Part shown: positions 1 through 8,627 of the stretch, piece by piece
How positions within the stretch are numbered: the first letter of the stretch is position 1
How the letters are laid out: each line of letters starts with the position of its first letter
From: Siminovitchia acidinfaciens
GTDB lineage: Bacteria; Bacillota; Bacilli; Bacillales; Bacillaceae_C
Length of the DNA: 43,455 nt
Direction of reading: 5' to 3'
Assembly: GCF_003605385.1 (NCBI RefSeq)
Contig: NZ_QYTV02000001.1
Coordinates: 346,469-389,923, forward strand
The notes under the pieces: model-generated
Told to the model about the DNA's origin: nothing
Database searches by the model: none
Seen by the model: the letters and a program-made list of their open reading frames with translations, nothing else
Translations under genes and position numbers: made by a program

Positions 1-120
1 AGCTCCAACTCTCTTATAAAAGCTCCAACTCTCTTATAAAAGCTCCAACTCTCTTATAAAAGCTCCAACCTTCTTATAAAAGCTCCAACCTTCTTATAAG
101 AGCTCCAACCCACGTATAAC
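1..120. repeat. 20-bp tandem repeat, six units
   Basis: Six head-to-tail 20-bp units start the window. Each begins AGCTCCAAC and ends around TTATAA. Units 1-3 are identical, units 4 and 5 differ by one or two bases, and unit 6 (101-120) has decayed in its second half. The array may continue upstream of the window. The period is not a multiple of three and no ORF uses it, so it is non-coding. There are no spacers, so it is not a CRISPR. Function unknown. Confidence 0.95.
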
Positions 121-160
121 CCCCCTCAACCTCACACGACGCAGAAACTAAGTTGCTTTT

Positions 161-724
161 TTACAACGCAGCCTCGTAATCTTTCAAAAGCAACGAATAC
201 ATATACAGATCATCAAATTTGCCCGCGCCGTATTCGTATTCGCGGAGCAGCCCTTCCTGTAAAAAGCCCAACCTTTCCACCAATTTTACAGAAGCAACAT
301 TTTCGGGCTCAATCAATGCTTCGGATCTATTTAGTTTCATTTCCTCAAAACCATATTTGATGACGGCTTCCAGCGCCTCACTGACAATGCCCTGTCTCCA
401 ATAGCTTCTATGCAGCTCGTAGCCAATCTCGGCCCGGAAATTGGACTGGCTTATGTTGAGAAATCCGCAGCTGCCGATAATTGTGGGGTCATCTTTCAGA
501 GCAATCCCCCATCTGATTCCGGTTTTCGTGTTAAAAATCTTATCGTACCACTCAATCTCTTTATACGTTTCTTCCATTTTCGTATACGGAGGGATTCCTA
601 TGTATTTTCTGACCTCTCCATCAGATAAAAACTCATGAAGATCCTTGGCGTCCGTATGCCTAACTTCTTTTAAATGCAATCTCTTAGTCTGAATTTCCGG
701 GAAAGATGGTGGGAAGTGAATCAT
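161..724 (-). CDS. GNAT family N-acetyltransferase (RimJ/RimL type)
   Basis: A 187-residue cytoplasmic acetyltransferase of the GNAT fold, resembling the RimJ/RimL/SpeG-like branch (Acetyltransf_3) that transfers acetyl from acetyl-CoA to an amine. The N-terminus (IQTKRLHLKEVRHTDAKDL) is the usual first strand and helix. The acetyl-CoA-binding segment is in EIGYELHRSYWRQGIVSEAL at about residues 99-118, followed by the typical late motif ENVASVKLVERLGFLQEG. Length is normal for the family. The start is supported by AAGGAGA about 8 nt upstream on the minus strand. It stands alone, and the substrate cannot be read from the sequence. Confidence 0.9.
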   Translation of the reverse strand: MIHFPPSFPEIQTKRLHLKEVRHTDAKDLHEFLSDGEVRKYIGIPPYTKMEETYKEIEWYDKIFNTKTGIRWGIALKDDPTIIGSCGFLNISQSNFRAEIGYELHRSYWRQGIVSEALEAVIKYGFEEMKLNRSEALIEPENVASVKLVERLGFLQEGLLREYEYGAGKFDDLYMYSLLLKDYEAAL

Positions 725-954
725 TAAATTACTTCTCCTTTCAGTTCGGTTATTGTCAGTTTATTTGATAAAAGGAGAAAAGTACATTCAATAAAAACTG
801 AAGTCCTTGAAAGCACAATCCCCCAGTTAGAAGTGAAAGGAGAAAGGCTTCAACACTAACTTATGAAGGTGGTTGTATCAAATGGTAAATTTTCACCCTA
901 AAATCAAAAATATGATAGTTTCGCATCTTTTTGTAAGAGTTCCCAAACAAAAAA

Positions 955-985
955 TTGACACAAACTTCGCGAGAAATGTTATATT
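955..985 (+). promoter_or_regulatory. SigA-type promoter
   Basis: A perfect -35 TTGACA at 955-960 is followed, 18-19 bp on, by TTATATT at 979-985, a good -10. It points at 1000-1430 and could drive a long leader of the permease gene or an unrecognised short RNA. No terminator hairpin is evident before 1430. Confidence 0.5.
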
Positions 986-1319
986 AGAATATGGTTGCGG
1001 TTCCAACTCAATCAATCCGGGGCTTTCTGCCATTGCCCAAGCTCCACACAATAAAAGATCGAGGCTATGCCTTTCAAACGCCAAGAAATAACTTTTTTTC
1101 GAATAGGTATGGATAAATTTGTAATAAATTGTTAAAATTGACAGTGAAAAAGACCTTGAAAATAAAACAAATACCCACGATACTAGTGTATAAGAAAAAA
1201 AGAAGTATACCTATTTTACTCTATTTTTATTGGGGAGCTAAAAAAGGAGGTTAAGGGCAAACTGAAAATTGAAAGCACTTTTATTTCCAGTCTGAATAAT
1301 TATCAAATAATTTTTTTAA

Positions 1320-1338
1320 TATAATGTAACCGTTTCCT
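1320..1338 (+). promoter_or_regulatory. -10 element with overlapping cre-like site
   Basis: TATAAT at 1320-1325 is overlapped by TGTAACCGTTTCCT (1325-1338), which matches 12 of 14 positions of the CcpA operator consensus TGWAANCGNTNWCA. A cre just downstream of -10 would fit carbon catabolite repression of the permease. The -35 is weak, so this is a tentative reading. Confidence 0.35.
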
Positions 1339-1429
1339 CATGGCGGGGTAGCTTAAACATTTATTTTCACGGGAATACATTCAGGATAGCTGGAATAATT
1401 CCACAAATCCTAAATAGGAGAGGTAAATC

Positions 1430-2812
1430 ATGCAGCAAGAAAATCTATCAAGAGGTTTAAAAAACAGACACGTACAATTGATTGCCATAGGCGGAGCAAT
1501 CGGAACGGGATTGTTTCTTGGAGCAGGTAAATCGATCCATCTTGCAGGGCCGTCTATTTTATTTGCTTACCTGATTACAGGCGCCATTTGCTTTTTAATC
1601 ATGCGCTCACTGGGAGAGATCCTTTTGAGCAACTTAAACTACCATTCTTTCGTTGATTTCGTACAGGACTATTTTGGCGATACGGCAGCCTTTATCACTG
1701 GATGGACCTACTGGTTCTCCTGGGTCATGATCGCAATGGCTGACTTGACAGCTGTTGGAATCTATACACAATATTGGTTTCCCAACGTGGCCCAGTGGGT
1801 GCCGGGGCTCATTGCATTAGTTATTTTGTTATTGATGAACCTGGCCACCGTAAAACTTTTTGGGGAAATGGAATTTTGGTTTGCAATCATTAAAGTCGTT
1901 GCCATCTTGGCGTTAATTGTGATCGGGACTTTTATGATTATTAAAGGTTTCTCTACAAATGCGGGGCCGTCCAGCTTCACGAATTTGTGGAGCCACGGCG
2001 GTATGTTCCCAAATGGTATCCTCGGTTTTGTCCTTTCGTTCCAAATGGTCATGTTCGCGTTTGCGGGGATTGAGCTTGTAGGACTAACCGCTGGTGAAAC
2101 AGAAGACCCTGAAAGGGTGATCCCAAGAGCGATCAATAATATCCCCATCAGAATCATTATTTTCTACATCGGGGCGCTAGCGGTGATTATGAGCATATAT
2201 CCGTGGACGGCTGTTAAACCGAATGAAAGCCCATTTGTCCAAGTATTTGCGGCGATTGGTATTGTAGCAGCTGCCGGCATTATCAATTTTGTCGTTCTGA
2301 CATCAGCTGCATCGGCTGGTAACAGTGCCATCTTTAGTACAAGCCGGATGCTCTACTCACTTGCAAAAAATGAACAGGCGCCTCAAACATTTAAAAGAGT
2401 GACATCCCATAAAGTGCCTTCCAATGCATTGCTCTTTTCAGCTGGTATTGTACTGATTGTCGTTGCTTTGAACTACATCATGCCGGAAGGAGTATTTACG
2501 CTAATCACAAGTGTTGCCACTTTTTGTTTCATCTATATTTGGGGAATTACCGTCCTTGCCCATTTAAAATATCGCAAAACAAGGCCGGAATTAGCCAAAG
2601 CCAGTAAGTTTAAAATGCCGCTTTTCCCATTTGCCAATTACCTAATCCTTGCTTTCTTCGCGTTTATTTTGGTAGTGCTTGCACTTGGGGAAGACACCCG
2701 CATTGCCTTGTTCGTCACTCCTGGATGGTTTATCCTTTTGTTTGTGATATATAAAATCCGAGTGATAAAGGGTGAGGGACAGGCTAAGCAGAAAAGGTTA
2801 GCGAAGAATTAA
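1430..2812 (+). CDS. cycA: Amino-acid permease, CycA-like (D-serine/D-alanine/glycine transporter)
   Basis: A 460-residue integral membrane permease of the APC superfamily (AAT family) with about 12 hydrophobic segments. The start LSRGLKNRHVQLIAIGGAIG (residues 5-24) carries the family signature, and the first helix is GTGLFLGAGK. Long stretches follow the E. coli CycA pattern as I recall it, for example NLATVKLFGEMEFWFAIIK, INNIPIRII and NFVVLTSAASAGNSAIFSTS. A proton symporter for glycine, alanine and D-amino acids is therefore the best call; AapA-type general permeases are the alternative. The start has AGGAGAGG about 8 nt upstream. A strong terminator follows, so it is monocistronic. Confidence 0.85.
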   Translation: MQQENLSRGLKNRHVQLIAIGGAIGTGLFLGAGKSIHLAGPSILFAYLITGAICFLIMRSLGEILLSNLNYHSFVDFVQDYFGDTAAFITGWTYWFSWVMIAMADLTAVGIYTQYWFPNVAQWVPGLIALVILLLMNLATVKLFGEMEFWFAIIKVVAILALIVIGTFMIIKGFSTNAGPSSFTNLWSHGGMFPNGILGFVLSFQMVMFAFAGIELVGLTAGETEDPERVIPRAINNIPIRIIIFYIGALAVIMSIYPWTAVKPNESPFVQVFAAIGIVAAAGIINFVVLTSAASAGNSAIFSTSRMLYSLAKNEQAPQTFKRVTSHKVPSNALLFSAGIVLIVVALNYIMPEGVFTLITSVATFCFIYIWGITVLAHLKYRKTRPELAKASKFKMPLFPFANYLILAFFAFILVVLALGEDTRIALFVTPGWFILLFVIYKIRVIKGEGQAKQKRLAKN

Positions 2813-2844
2813 GGGTTAATAGGTTTTGAAGCTGCCTAAAAAAG

Positions 2845-2874
2845 ACCGCGTGCATGGATTGCGCGCGGTTTTGG
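2845..2874 (+). terminator. Rho-independent terminator after the permease
   Basis: The stem ACCGCGTGCA / TGCGCGCGGT (2845-2854 with 2860-2869, one G-T wobble) closes a short loop and is followed by TTTTGG. It ends the permease transcript. Confidence 0.8.
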
Positions 2875-2901
2875 CGTTTTAAAAAAAGCCCGTACAAACT
2901 C

Positions 2902-3351
2902 CTAACTGTCCTTAACATCAATCAATGTAAACCTTTCACACACAAGCGGCATGTCTGGTGAAAATTCCAATCCGTGATTTTTTAATTCCTCGGTGAAAAA
3001 TCTTTCATGCGCATCCCACCAGTATCGGTACGTCCTGTCGCCTTCACCTTCAGCAATGGCGAAGTCTTCTGGAACCTCGTTCATCGGCATAACCTGAACT
3101 TCGACTGTTTGGATGATGGCCACAGGCTCATCACGGCTGTTCAAGACAATGCTGTAGTCACCGACTGCAGGCAAGGGCTCATTTTCGATTTCATAAAAAA
3201 CTAACCCGGAACAAGTGGCTGCTTTTACGCCGTCGATCACCAATTGGGCTATATAATCGGCGTCGTCTCCAAATTGCCAAGCGCTGACTGATGTTGGTTT
3301 TTCTTTAGAATTCCAATACTCGTTCCAATATTTTTCGGCGGCTTGGTTCAT
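2902..3351 (-). CDS. ASCH domain protein
   Basis: A 149-residue soluble protein matching the ASCH fold, a PUA-like beta barrel thought to bind RNA or modified nucleosides. Visible features are W26xFGDDADYIAQLVIDG, KAATCSGLVFYEIE, PAVGDYSIVLNSRDEPVAIIQT and the C-terminal ERFTLID. These give the usual order of helix, KxATxS-like loop, GD turn and closing strand. The start is set by AAGGAAG about 8 nt upstream on the minus strand. It is monocistronic and converges on the permease. Cellular role unknown. Confidence 0.85.
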   Translation of the reverse strand: MNQAAEKYWNEYWNSKEKPTSVSAWQFGDDADYIAQLVIDGVKAATCSGLVFYEIENEPLPAVGDYSIVLNSRDEPVAIIQTVEVQVMPMNEVPEDFAIAEGEGDRTYRYWWDAHERFFTEELKNHGLEFSPDMPLVCERFTLIDVKDS

Positions 3352-3502
3352 GGCTTTACTTCCTTTCTGATAAACTCATTTCTTTTAATATAGCAAAAGG
3401 GTATAGACATAGCAGTTTTGAGGGCTAATGTATTAAAAAGAGGAGAAAAGAATCCCATTGTATAATATGGAGAGCAAACAGAATAATGAGGAGGTCAACT
3501 TC

Positions 3503-4162
3503 ATGCTATTTACACCTGCCGAGGTGTTAAGAGAATCGTTCGAAGTGTATGGGAAATTTTATAAATATCATATAGATGGCCGCAGCCTCAAGATGCGCGG
3601 ACAGGCAAAGATTGTACGGAAAGATGCTGATACTGAACAGGCTGATTGTATCGTGATTATGATCAATCCGGGCAGCCGGACTCCTTCGGAAACGTACGTG
3701 TATCCATCACACCATGGGAAGAGCGAGTTTGTAAAAGTGAAAGACGATCAGACCCAGCACCAAATGATGCGTCTGATGGAAAGGGTGGGCTATAACCGGC
3801 TGGACATTATCAATCTTTCCGATATATGCGAAAGCAATCTTACAAACTTCTTCCGTCTAATGAAGGATTTCCAATCCCAAGGCTCAAATGCCCATTCAAT
3901 ATTTTCAAAGCAGAGAGCAGATGAAGTGAAAGAGATTATTGGGCATGACACACCTATTATTCTGGGGTGGGGAACGGGAGTTGTAATTAAAGGTTTAGCT
4001 GAAAAAGCGTTAACTTCTCTCGGTGATCGCGGAAATATCTATGGGGTCAAGCATGCAAAGCATCCATTCTACTATCACCCCAAGCCGCCTGTCATCAAAA
4101 ACAGGATCCAATGGCTTGAACGGATGGAGGCACAGTTGAAGGGGGAGCCGTGTTTTGGGTAG
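3503..4162 (+). CDS. DUF1643 domain protein
   Basis: A 219-residue cytoplasmic protein of the DUF1643 family, function unknown. Family-like elements are IVIMINPGSRTPSETYV, the middle LMERVGYNRLDIINLSDICE, and IILGWGTGVV followed by HAKHPFYYHPKP. The reading frame is open 45 nt further upstream (TTG at 3458), but GAGGAGGT at 3488-3495 sits 7 nt before the ATG at 3503 and decides that start. A terminator lies about 90 nt downstream. Confidence 0.85.
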   Translation: MLFTPAEVLRESFEVYGKFYKYHIDGRSLKMRGQAKIVRKDADTEQADCIVIMINPGSRTPSETYVYPSHHGKSEFVKVKDDQTQHQMMRLMERVGYNRLDIINLSDICESNLTNFFRLMKDFQSQGSNAHSIFSKQRADEVKEIIGHDTPIILGWGTGVVIKGLAEKALTSLGDRGNIYGVKHAKHPFYYHPKPPVIKNRIQWLERMEAQLKGEPCFG

Positions 4163-4250
4163 AAGGAGCTGACCCAGCAGGGGCTTATATGTGCATATAT
4201 CATGGATTAAACTAGGGCGGTAATATTGAAAAACTAACTATATCAGTTTG

Positions 4251-4282
4251 GGCATCCACGCTATGGATGCCAGGTATTTTTT
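4251..4282 (+). terminator. Terminator after the DUF1643 gene
   Basis: Perfect stem GGCATCC (4251-4257) / GGATGCC (4265-4271), loop ACGCTAT, then AGGTATTTTTT. Rho-independent shape on the plus strand. Confidence 0.8.
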
Positions 4283-4315
4283 ATAGCATTATTTTCAAGT
4301 TCATAGGAGCAGTTT

Positions 4316-4413
4316 TTAGAATGATACAGTTCGTTCATCATCGGCACTTCCAATCAATTGAAAACCGATTGGCAGGCCCTCCGATGTAAATCCTCCCGGG
4401 GAGAGGGAGCAAA
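4316..4413 (-). pseudogene. C-terminal remnant of an amidase-signature enzyme
   Basis: On the minus strand this reads SLSPGGFTSEGLPIGFQLIG followed by SADDERTVSF and a stop at 4316-4318. PGGFTSEGLPIGxQLIG is the conserved C-terminal stretch of GatA/amidase-signature hydrolases. No start, ribosome binding site or the preceding 400 residues are present; the frame runs straight into the neighbouring terminator hairpin. It is a decayed gene tail about 30 codons long. An intact amidase of the same superfamily is at 19831-21219. Confidence 0.7.
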
Positions 4414-4418
4414 GTAGA

Positions 4419-4450
4419 GCAAAAATCAAAAGCCCGGCGTTGACCGGGCT
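4419..4450 (-). terminator. Terminator of the DUF3006/metallo-hydrolase operon
   Basis: AGCCCGG (4431-4437) pairs with CCGGGCT (4444-4450). Read on the minus strand the stem is followed by a T-rich run (4419-4430), giving a rho-independent terminator 13 nt past the DUF3006 stop. Confidence 0.8.
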
Positions 4451-4462
4451 TACGCTTATTCC

Positions 4463-4675
4463 TTAATCCTCCCAAACCTCATCCATTAAATCCTCGATCT
4501 CTTTTCTGAGTTTTTCAGTCTCTTCCTTTAATACTGTAACTTGACTTCCTTTTATTTGGACTACATCGCCAACCGCAGCTTCCTCAGGAAAGATGGATTT
4601 CTTGAAATCTTTTGTTTCTCCATTGATTTCAACAACAACCCAGCCTCCCTCGAACCGATCAATAATGCCTTTCAT
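4463..4675 (-). CDS. DUF3006 small protein
   Basis: A 70-residue acidic protein of the DUF3006 family: MKGIIDRFEGGWVVVEINGE, then a KKSIFPEEAAVGDVV turn and a charged C-terminal helix (LKEETEKLRKEIEDLMDEVW). Function is unknown. Members often follow ComEC-like secreted metallo-hydrolases, and this one does: it begins 12 nt after the stop of the MBL-fold gene and shares its terminator. Confidence 0.85.
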   Translation of the reverse strand: MKGIIDRFEGGWVVVEINGETKDFKKSIFPEEAAVGDVVQIKGSQVTVLKEETEKLRKEIEDLMDEVWED

Positions 4676-4687
4676 AGGACACCATCC

Positions 4688-5839
4688 TTATTTTGGTGTA
4701 AAAGAAGTGGATGCTTTATAGGTTTTTCCTTTATACGTTGAAGTAACATTCACCTTTACAGTATAGCCCTTTGCCGCTCTTCCTATTTTAACAGGAAGTT
4801 TTTCACCGACTTTTCCTGAATAGGTTGTATCCGTACTCTTATAGTGAAAGGCTGCTTTATATTTGGTGCCTTTCGGCAATCCCTTGACTGTTAAATTCAC
4901 GGTAGCATTCTGCTTAGGAGTCCTATTATCGAGACTCGCAGTAAGTTTATATGTGCTTGGCGTCGTTGTACTGTTGTTGCTGCTTGATTTTTTAGAAGTG
5001 CTGAACTTAATTGTTTTGCCGTTTGATGAAGCTTTTACTGTGCCATCCTTATCTGTTCGGTAAACCTTTGCCTTTGCAGCCTTTAAACGGTTAAGGGTGG
5101 CTGTAGTCGGATGTTTGTAATTATTTTTACCGACGCTGATGACCGCGTATTTTGGCTTAGCTTTGTTCAAAAAGCTCTGGGTAGTGGCATTGCTTGCCCC
5201 ATGATGAGAGACCTTCAATACATCAACTTTTGAGATGTATTTTTTAGCAATCATATCATTCTCCGCTTTTTGTTCAGCATCTCCAGTAAAGAGGAAGGTG
5301 TTTTGGTTATATTTGAGATGCAACACCGCACTCCAGTTATTTAAATCACTCTTTGAATAGCTTTTTACCGGTCCAATGAACTTTGCGGTGACCGATTTAT
5401 GCTTTAATGGCAGTTTAACGCCAGCTTTTGCTGTTTTGATTGTTAATTTCTTCTTTTTAACAGCTTGTAAGAAATCTTTGTAAGCTTTCGTTGTATGAGA
5501 TACCTTCGGCGCATAGACACTTTTAACCTTAAAGGAGTTGATGACCTCGTCCAATCCTCCAATGTGATCCGCATCCGGATGAGTGGCAATTAAATAGTCA
5601 ATGGTCTGGACCTTTTGACTTTTTAGGTACTTAACCACATCGTGGCCTTTCGCCCGATTTCCTGCATCAATGATGATGTTTTCACCGTTAGGTGTTTTTA
5701 TATATATCGCGTCGCCTTGGCCTATATTTATAAAATGGACATCCAAATTCTTTGAGGCAGCGCTTGTGAAGCTTGCCCCGGAAAATAAAGAAATAAATAA
5801 AACCGCAATGAGGCCTACTAACCCAAACCTTCTTTTCAT
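4688..5839 (-). CDS. Secreted ComEC/Rec2-like MBL-fold metallo-hydrolase
   Basis: A 383-residue exported protein. Residues 1-28 form a signal peptide (MKRRFGLVGLIAVLFISLFS, then an alanine-rich cleavage region). About residues 31-275 are a metallo-beta-lactamase domain of the ComEC C-terminal type, with NIGQGDAIYI, IIIDAG, the metal-binding H87-P-D-A-D-H92 motif, FTGDAE and SHHGASN. A serine/threonine linker leads to a C-terminal beta-sandwich-like domain of about 90 residues (LTASLDNRTPKQNATVNLTV). No ComEC membrane channel is present, so it is an extracellular hydrolase, probably of nucleic acid or phosphodiester substrates. The start at 5839 is chosen because AGGGGGA precedes that ATG by 6 nt; the frame is open 11 codons further. 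Confidence 0.85.
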   Translation of the reverse strand: MKRRFGLVGLIAVLFISLFSGASFTSAASKNLDVHFINIGQGDAIYIKTPNGENIIIDAGNRAKGHDVVKYLKSQKVQTIDYLIATHPDADHIGGLDEVINSFKVKSVYAPKVSHTTKAYKDFLQAVKKKKLTIKTAKAGVKLPLKHKSVTAKFIGPVKSYSKSDLNNWSAVLHLKYNQNTFLFTGDAEQKAENDMIAKKYISKVDVLKVSHHGASNATTQSFLNKAKPKYAVISVGKNNYKHPTTATLNRLKAAKAKVYRTDKDGTVKASSNGKTIKFSTSKKSSSNNSTTTPSTYKLTASLDNRTPKQNATVNLTVKGLPKGTKYKAAFHYKSTDTTYSGKVGEKLPVKIGRAAKGYTVKVNVTSTYKGKTYKASTSFTPK

Positions 5840-6137
5840 GATGTTCCCCCTTGTTGAAAATTCCACATCCATATTTTAACAGATTATTTAATAGAGTACG
5901 ATAGGGAATGTAAAAAAATTACTATTTACTTTAAGAACGAATCGTCACTAAAAAACTTATTCCGCGGCAAGTCAGAATTGAATGGGGAATAGACGTTTCA
6001 ATATAAGGCTTTATATAGTACTTGCGGATTAGGTTGAATCGCGGACGACAATGGGCCTTTGTAGTAATCATACTTACTAATCATGACAATATTCGAAATA
6101 ATGATACAATTTATATAAAAAGGAAAGGATGGTTTTC
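5840..6137. other. Divergent intergenic region
   Basis: About 300 bp separating the divergently transcribed metallo-hydrolase and M28 peptidase genes. It must hold both promoters. I see A/T-rich sequence and the ribosome binding site at 6121-6128, but no clear operator or RNA structure. Confidence 0.5.
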
Positions 6138-8498
6138 TTGAAGAAAAAGCTAGGCTTTTTAATGTCTGGCCTTATAACATTCACACTAATTGTCACATCA
6201 ACAGGCTTAAGTAAGGCTGAGACGTCCCAAGGTGATTATTTCGGTTTTTCAAAGGAAAGGGTAAACTGGCAGCGGGAATTTGAGGAGATGCTATCTGAAA
6301 GGGTTGATCTGGAAAATATTGGCTACTATTCTCGGAATCTGAGCAGCTTTATTGCGGAAGTTGGAACGAAGGGAAACAAGGATGCCGTCGACTTTTCAGT
6401 GAATGAACTACGCAAGGCGGGGCTGAATCCGGAAGTGGATTCATATGACGTATATCTACCCAGGCCTAACGAACTTTCCGTCACACAAACCGCACCTGAG
6501 GTAAGGGAACTGAAGGTAATGGAAGATTTACCCCCAGAAATTAAAGCCAAAGTAATCCCGGGATTTGCGGCTTATTCCCCATCAGGGACGGTAGAAGGGG
6601 AACTTGTTTATGCTAACTACGGAAGGCCGGAGGATTTTGAAGAATTAAAGAAAAGAGGAATTTCGGTCAAGGACAAGATTGTTATTACGAGGTATGGACA
6701 AAATTTTCGCGGGGTAAAAACAGATCAAGCGGCCAAGCATGGTGCAAATGGAGTTTTGATCTATTCTGATCCGGCGGACGATGGCTATGCACGCGGGGAA
6801 GTATATCCGAAGGGACCGTGGCGTCCGGCAGACAGCATCCAACGGGGAAGTATTGTGGCTCTTTCTAAATATCCCGGTGATCCGCTCACGCCTGGGGAGC
6901 CTTCGAAGCCTGGTGTGGAACGAATAGATCCTGATGATGCGGAATCGCTGCCAACTATTCCTACACAACCCATTTCATACGGCGAGGCCCGCCATTTACT
7001 GGAAGCGATGGATGGAGACCAGGTGCCTGAAGCGTGGCAAGGTGCTCTTCCGTTCGAATACCATTTCGGTGCGGGTGCAGCAAAGGTGCGCTTGTCTCTT
7101 GATATCGACTACGACCAAAGACCGGTCAATAATGTCATTGTCCGAATACCGGGTGCAAAATATCCGGATGAAATGGTCGTATTGGGAGCGCATCGTGATA
7201 CATGGGCTTTTGGTGCGAATGACAATACATCCGGATGGGCGACAACGATGGAAATTGCCCGTGTACTTGGAGAAATGTATCAAGAAGGCTGGAAACCGGA
7301 TCGGACAATTGTCCTTGCCGGATGGGATGGAGAAGAATATGGTCTGTTAGGCTCCACAGAATGGGTGGAGGATAAAAAGAAAGAATTGACGGAAAATGCT
7401 GTCGCTTATTTGAATATGGACAGTGTGGGAGGCCAGTTCGTAAATTCGGCGGCGGTGCCTTCCATGAAGGAATTGATCTATTCTGTGATGAAAACCGTCA
7501 CTGAACCGAGAACGGGTACATCCGTCTTCGATGATTGGTACGAAAGATCCGGAAACCGCATGCCGAATATCGGACAGCTTGGAAGCGGGTCAGACTACAC
7601 CGCATTCATCGATCATATCGGAGTTCCATCTGGCGGGGTTGGGTTCAGCTCACCAGGCGGTGCCTATCACAGTGCTTACGATAATACGGATTTCTTGGAA
7701 CGATTTGGAGATCCAGGGTACGTCCATCACGGAGCCACAGTTGAGATTGTCGGAAAAATGGCATTGAGGCTTGCAAATGCTGACATAATTCCGCTTCGTT
7801 ATTCAACCTATGCTGAAGAAGTATCTGCACTTCTTGCCAAAAAAGGCGAAGAATATAAAGAAGACGTGGACCTTTCCGGTGTCATTGCACTAGCTGAAAA
7901 ATGGAAGGAAGAAGCTGCCTTTTTAGAGGCCAAAAATGAAAGGGTCTTATCTGTTGGGAACTTGGGCAAGGCAGAAAGCGAGAGCCTAAGTGCTGTCAAC
8001 CGGGCCATGATAGAGCAAGAAAGAACATTCATAAACGAGGAAGGATTGCCATCCCGGCCTTGGTATAAACATGTGATCTGGGCTCCGGGATTGACTACCG
8101 GTTATGCGGCATTGCCACTTCCTGAGCTGTCGGAGGCTTTGGAAAGCGGAGATGCAAAGGCCATTGATGCCGCGGTAAAAAACTTGGAAAAAGCCTTGGG
8201 AGAGGCGGCTCAAACAGCTGCGTTAGCCCAAACAATCAATGCATCCAGCATCATCAAGCATGTTGACTATTTTGCGGAAAATGGCGATATCAAAAATAAG
8301 GGGACAGCCCGTGCCTTAACTGTCCATCTGACTGCCATCAGTCGATTTGAGAGTAAAGAATCGAGTGAAAAAGTCGTTAAGCATACGGAAGGGTTTAAAA
8401 AATTGCTAAACCAATTTGAGAAAAACGACCTGGTGACAGAGGAAGCCCGCAATGCTCTAATGAAAGAGGCTGATAGTTTGCTTAAGAAGTGGGAATGA
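6138..8498 (+). CDS. Secreted M28 family zinc peptidase (glutamate carboxypeptidase II-like)
   Basis: A 786-residue exported aminopeptidase or carboxypeptidase with three domains. There is a signal peptide at residues 1-27 and an inserted PA domain at roughly 130-240 (YSPSGTVEGELVYANYG ... VKDKIVITRYG). The M28 catalytic domain spans about 340-560, with zinc-ligand motifs GAHRDTW, NDNTSG, WDGEEYGLLGS, NMDSVGG and YHSAYDN. A C-terminal transferrin-receptor-like dimerisation helix domain follows. TTG at 6138 is preferred over ATG at 6129 because GGAAAGG at 6122-6128 touches the ATG but is 9 nt from the TTG, and the shorter form starts with a clean KKK signal peptide. Monocistronic, with a strong terminator downstream. 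Confidence 0.9.
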   Translation: MKKKLGFLMSGLITFTLIVTSTGLSKAETSQGDYFGFSKERVNWQREFEEMLSERVDLENIGYYSRNLSSFIAEVGTKGNKDAVDFSVNELRKAGLNPEVDSYDVYLPRPNELSVTQTAPEVRELKVMEDLPPEIKAKVIPGFAAYSPSGTVEGELVYANYGRPEDFEELKKRGISVKDKIVITRYGQNFRGVKTDQAAKHGANGVLIYSDPADDGYARGEVYPKGPWRPADSIQRGSIVALSKYPGDPLTPGEPSKPGVERIDPDDAESLPTIPTQPISYGEARHLLEAMDGDQVPEAWQGALPFEYHFGAGAAKVRLSLDIDYDQRPVNNVIVRIPGAKYPDEMVVLGAHRDTWAFGANDNTSGWATTMEIARVLGEMYQEGWKPDRTIVLAGWDGEEYGLLGSTEWVEDKKKELTENAVAYLNMDSVGGQFVNSAAVPSMKELIYSVMKTVTEPRTGTSVFDDWYERSGNRMPNIGQLGSGSDYTAFIDHIGVPSGGVGFSSPGGAYHSAYDNTDFLERFGDPGYVHHGATVEIVGKMALRLANADIIPLRYSTYAEEVSALLAKKGEEYKEDVDLSGVIALAEKWKEEAAFLEAKNERVLSVGNLGKAESESLSAVNRAMIEQERTFINEEGLPSRPWYKHVIWAPGLTTGYAALPLPELSEALESGDAKAIDAAVKNLEKALGEAAQTAALAQTINASSIIKHVDYFAENGDIKNKGTARALTVHLTAISRFESKESSEKVVKHTEGFKKLLNQFEKNDLVTEEARNALMKEADSLLKKWE

Positions 8499-8531
8499 AT
8501 TCTTAACGGGTGAATACATCCCCAGTTACAA

Positions 8532-8599
8532 AAAAGATTTGGCCGTGCAGTATGGTTAATTTTGGTCTAACCATACTGCGTCAGCCAAATCTTTTGCTT
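8532..8599 (+). terminator. Long hairpin terminator after the M28 peptidase
   Basis: An outer stem AAAAGATTTGGC (8532-8543) / GCCAAATCTTTT (8584-8595) and an inner stem CAGTATGGTTA / TAACCATACTG form an extended hairpin ending in TTTTGC. Being nearly symmetrical, it may act in both directions. Confidence 0.85.
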
Positions 8600-8627
8600 T
8601 GTGAATTAAAGTAGCCGGTACGTTTAC

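Larger units (their letters stand above)
725..1429. other. Intergenic region between the acetyltransferase and cycA-like gene
   Basis: About 700 bp without a convincing gene. ORFs on either strand around 873-1091 have no recognisable domain or good ribosome binding site and look accidental. The region contains one near-consensus promoter (955-985) and a second -10-like element with a catabolite-control-like site (1320-1338), listed separately. The rest is A/T-rich leader for the permease. Confidence 0.6.

Noticed and set aside
1-120. Possible CRISPR array
   Set aside because: Units are contiguous without spacers, and no cas genes are present.
873-1091. 72-codon plus-strand frame and opposing 63-codon minus-strand frame
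   Set aside because: No recognisable domain, no good ribosome binding site, and a SigA-type promoter runs through them.
6129-6137. ATG 6129 as start of the M28 peptidase
   Set aside because: The ribosome binding site abuts this ATG; TTG 6138 has proper spacing and a cleaner signal peptide.
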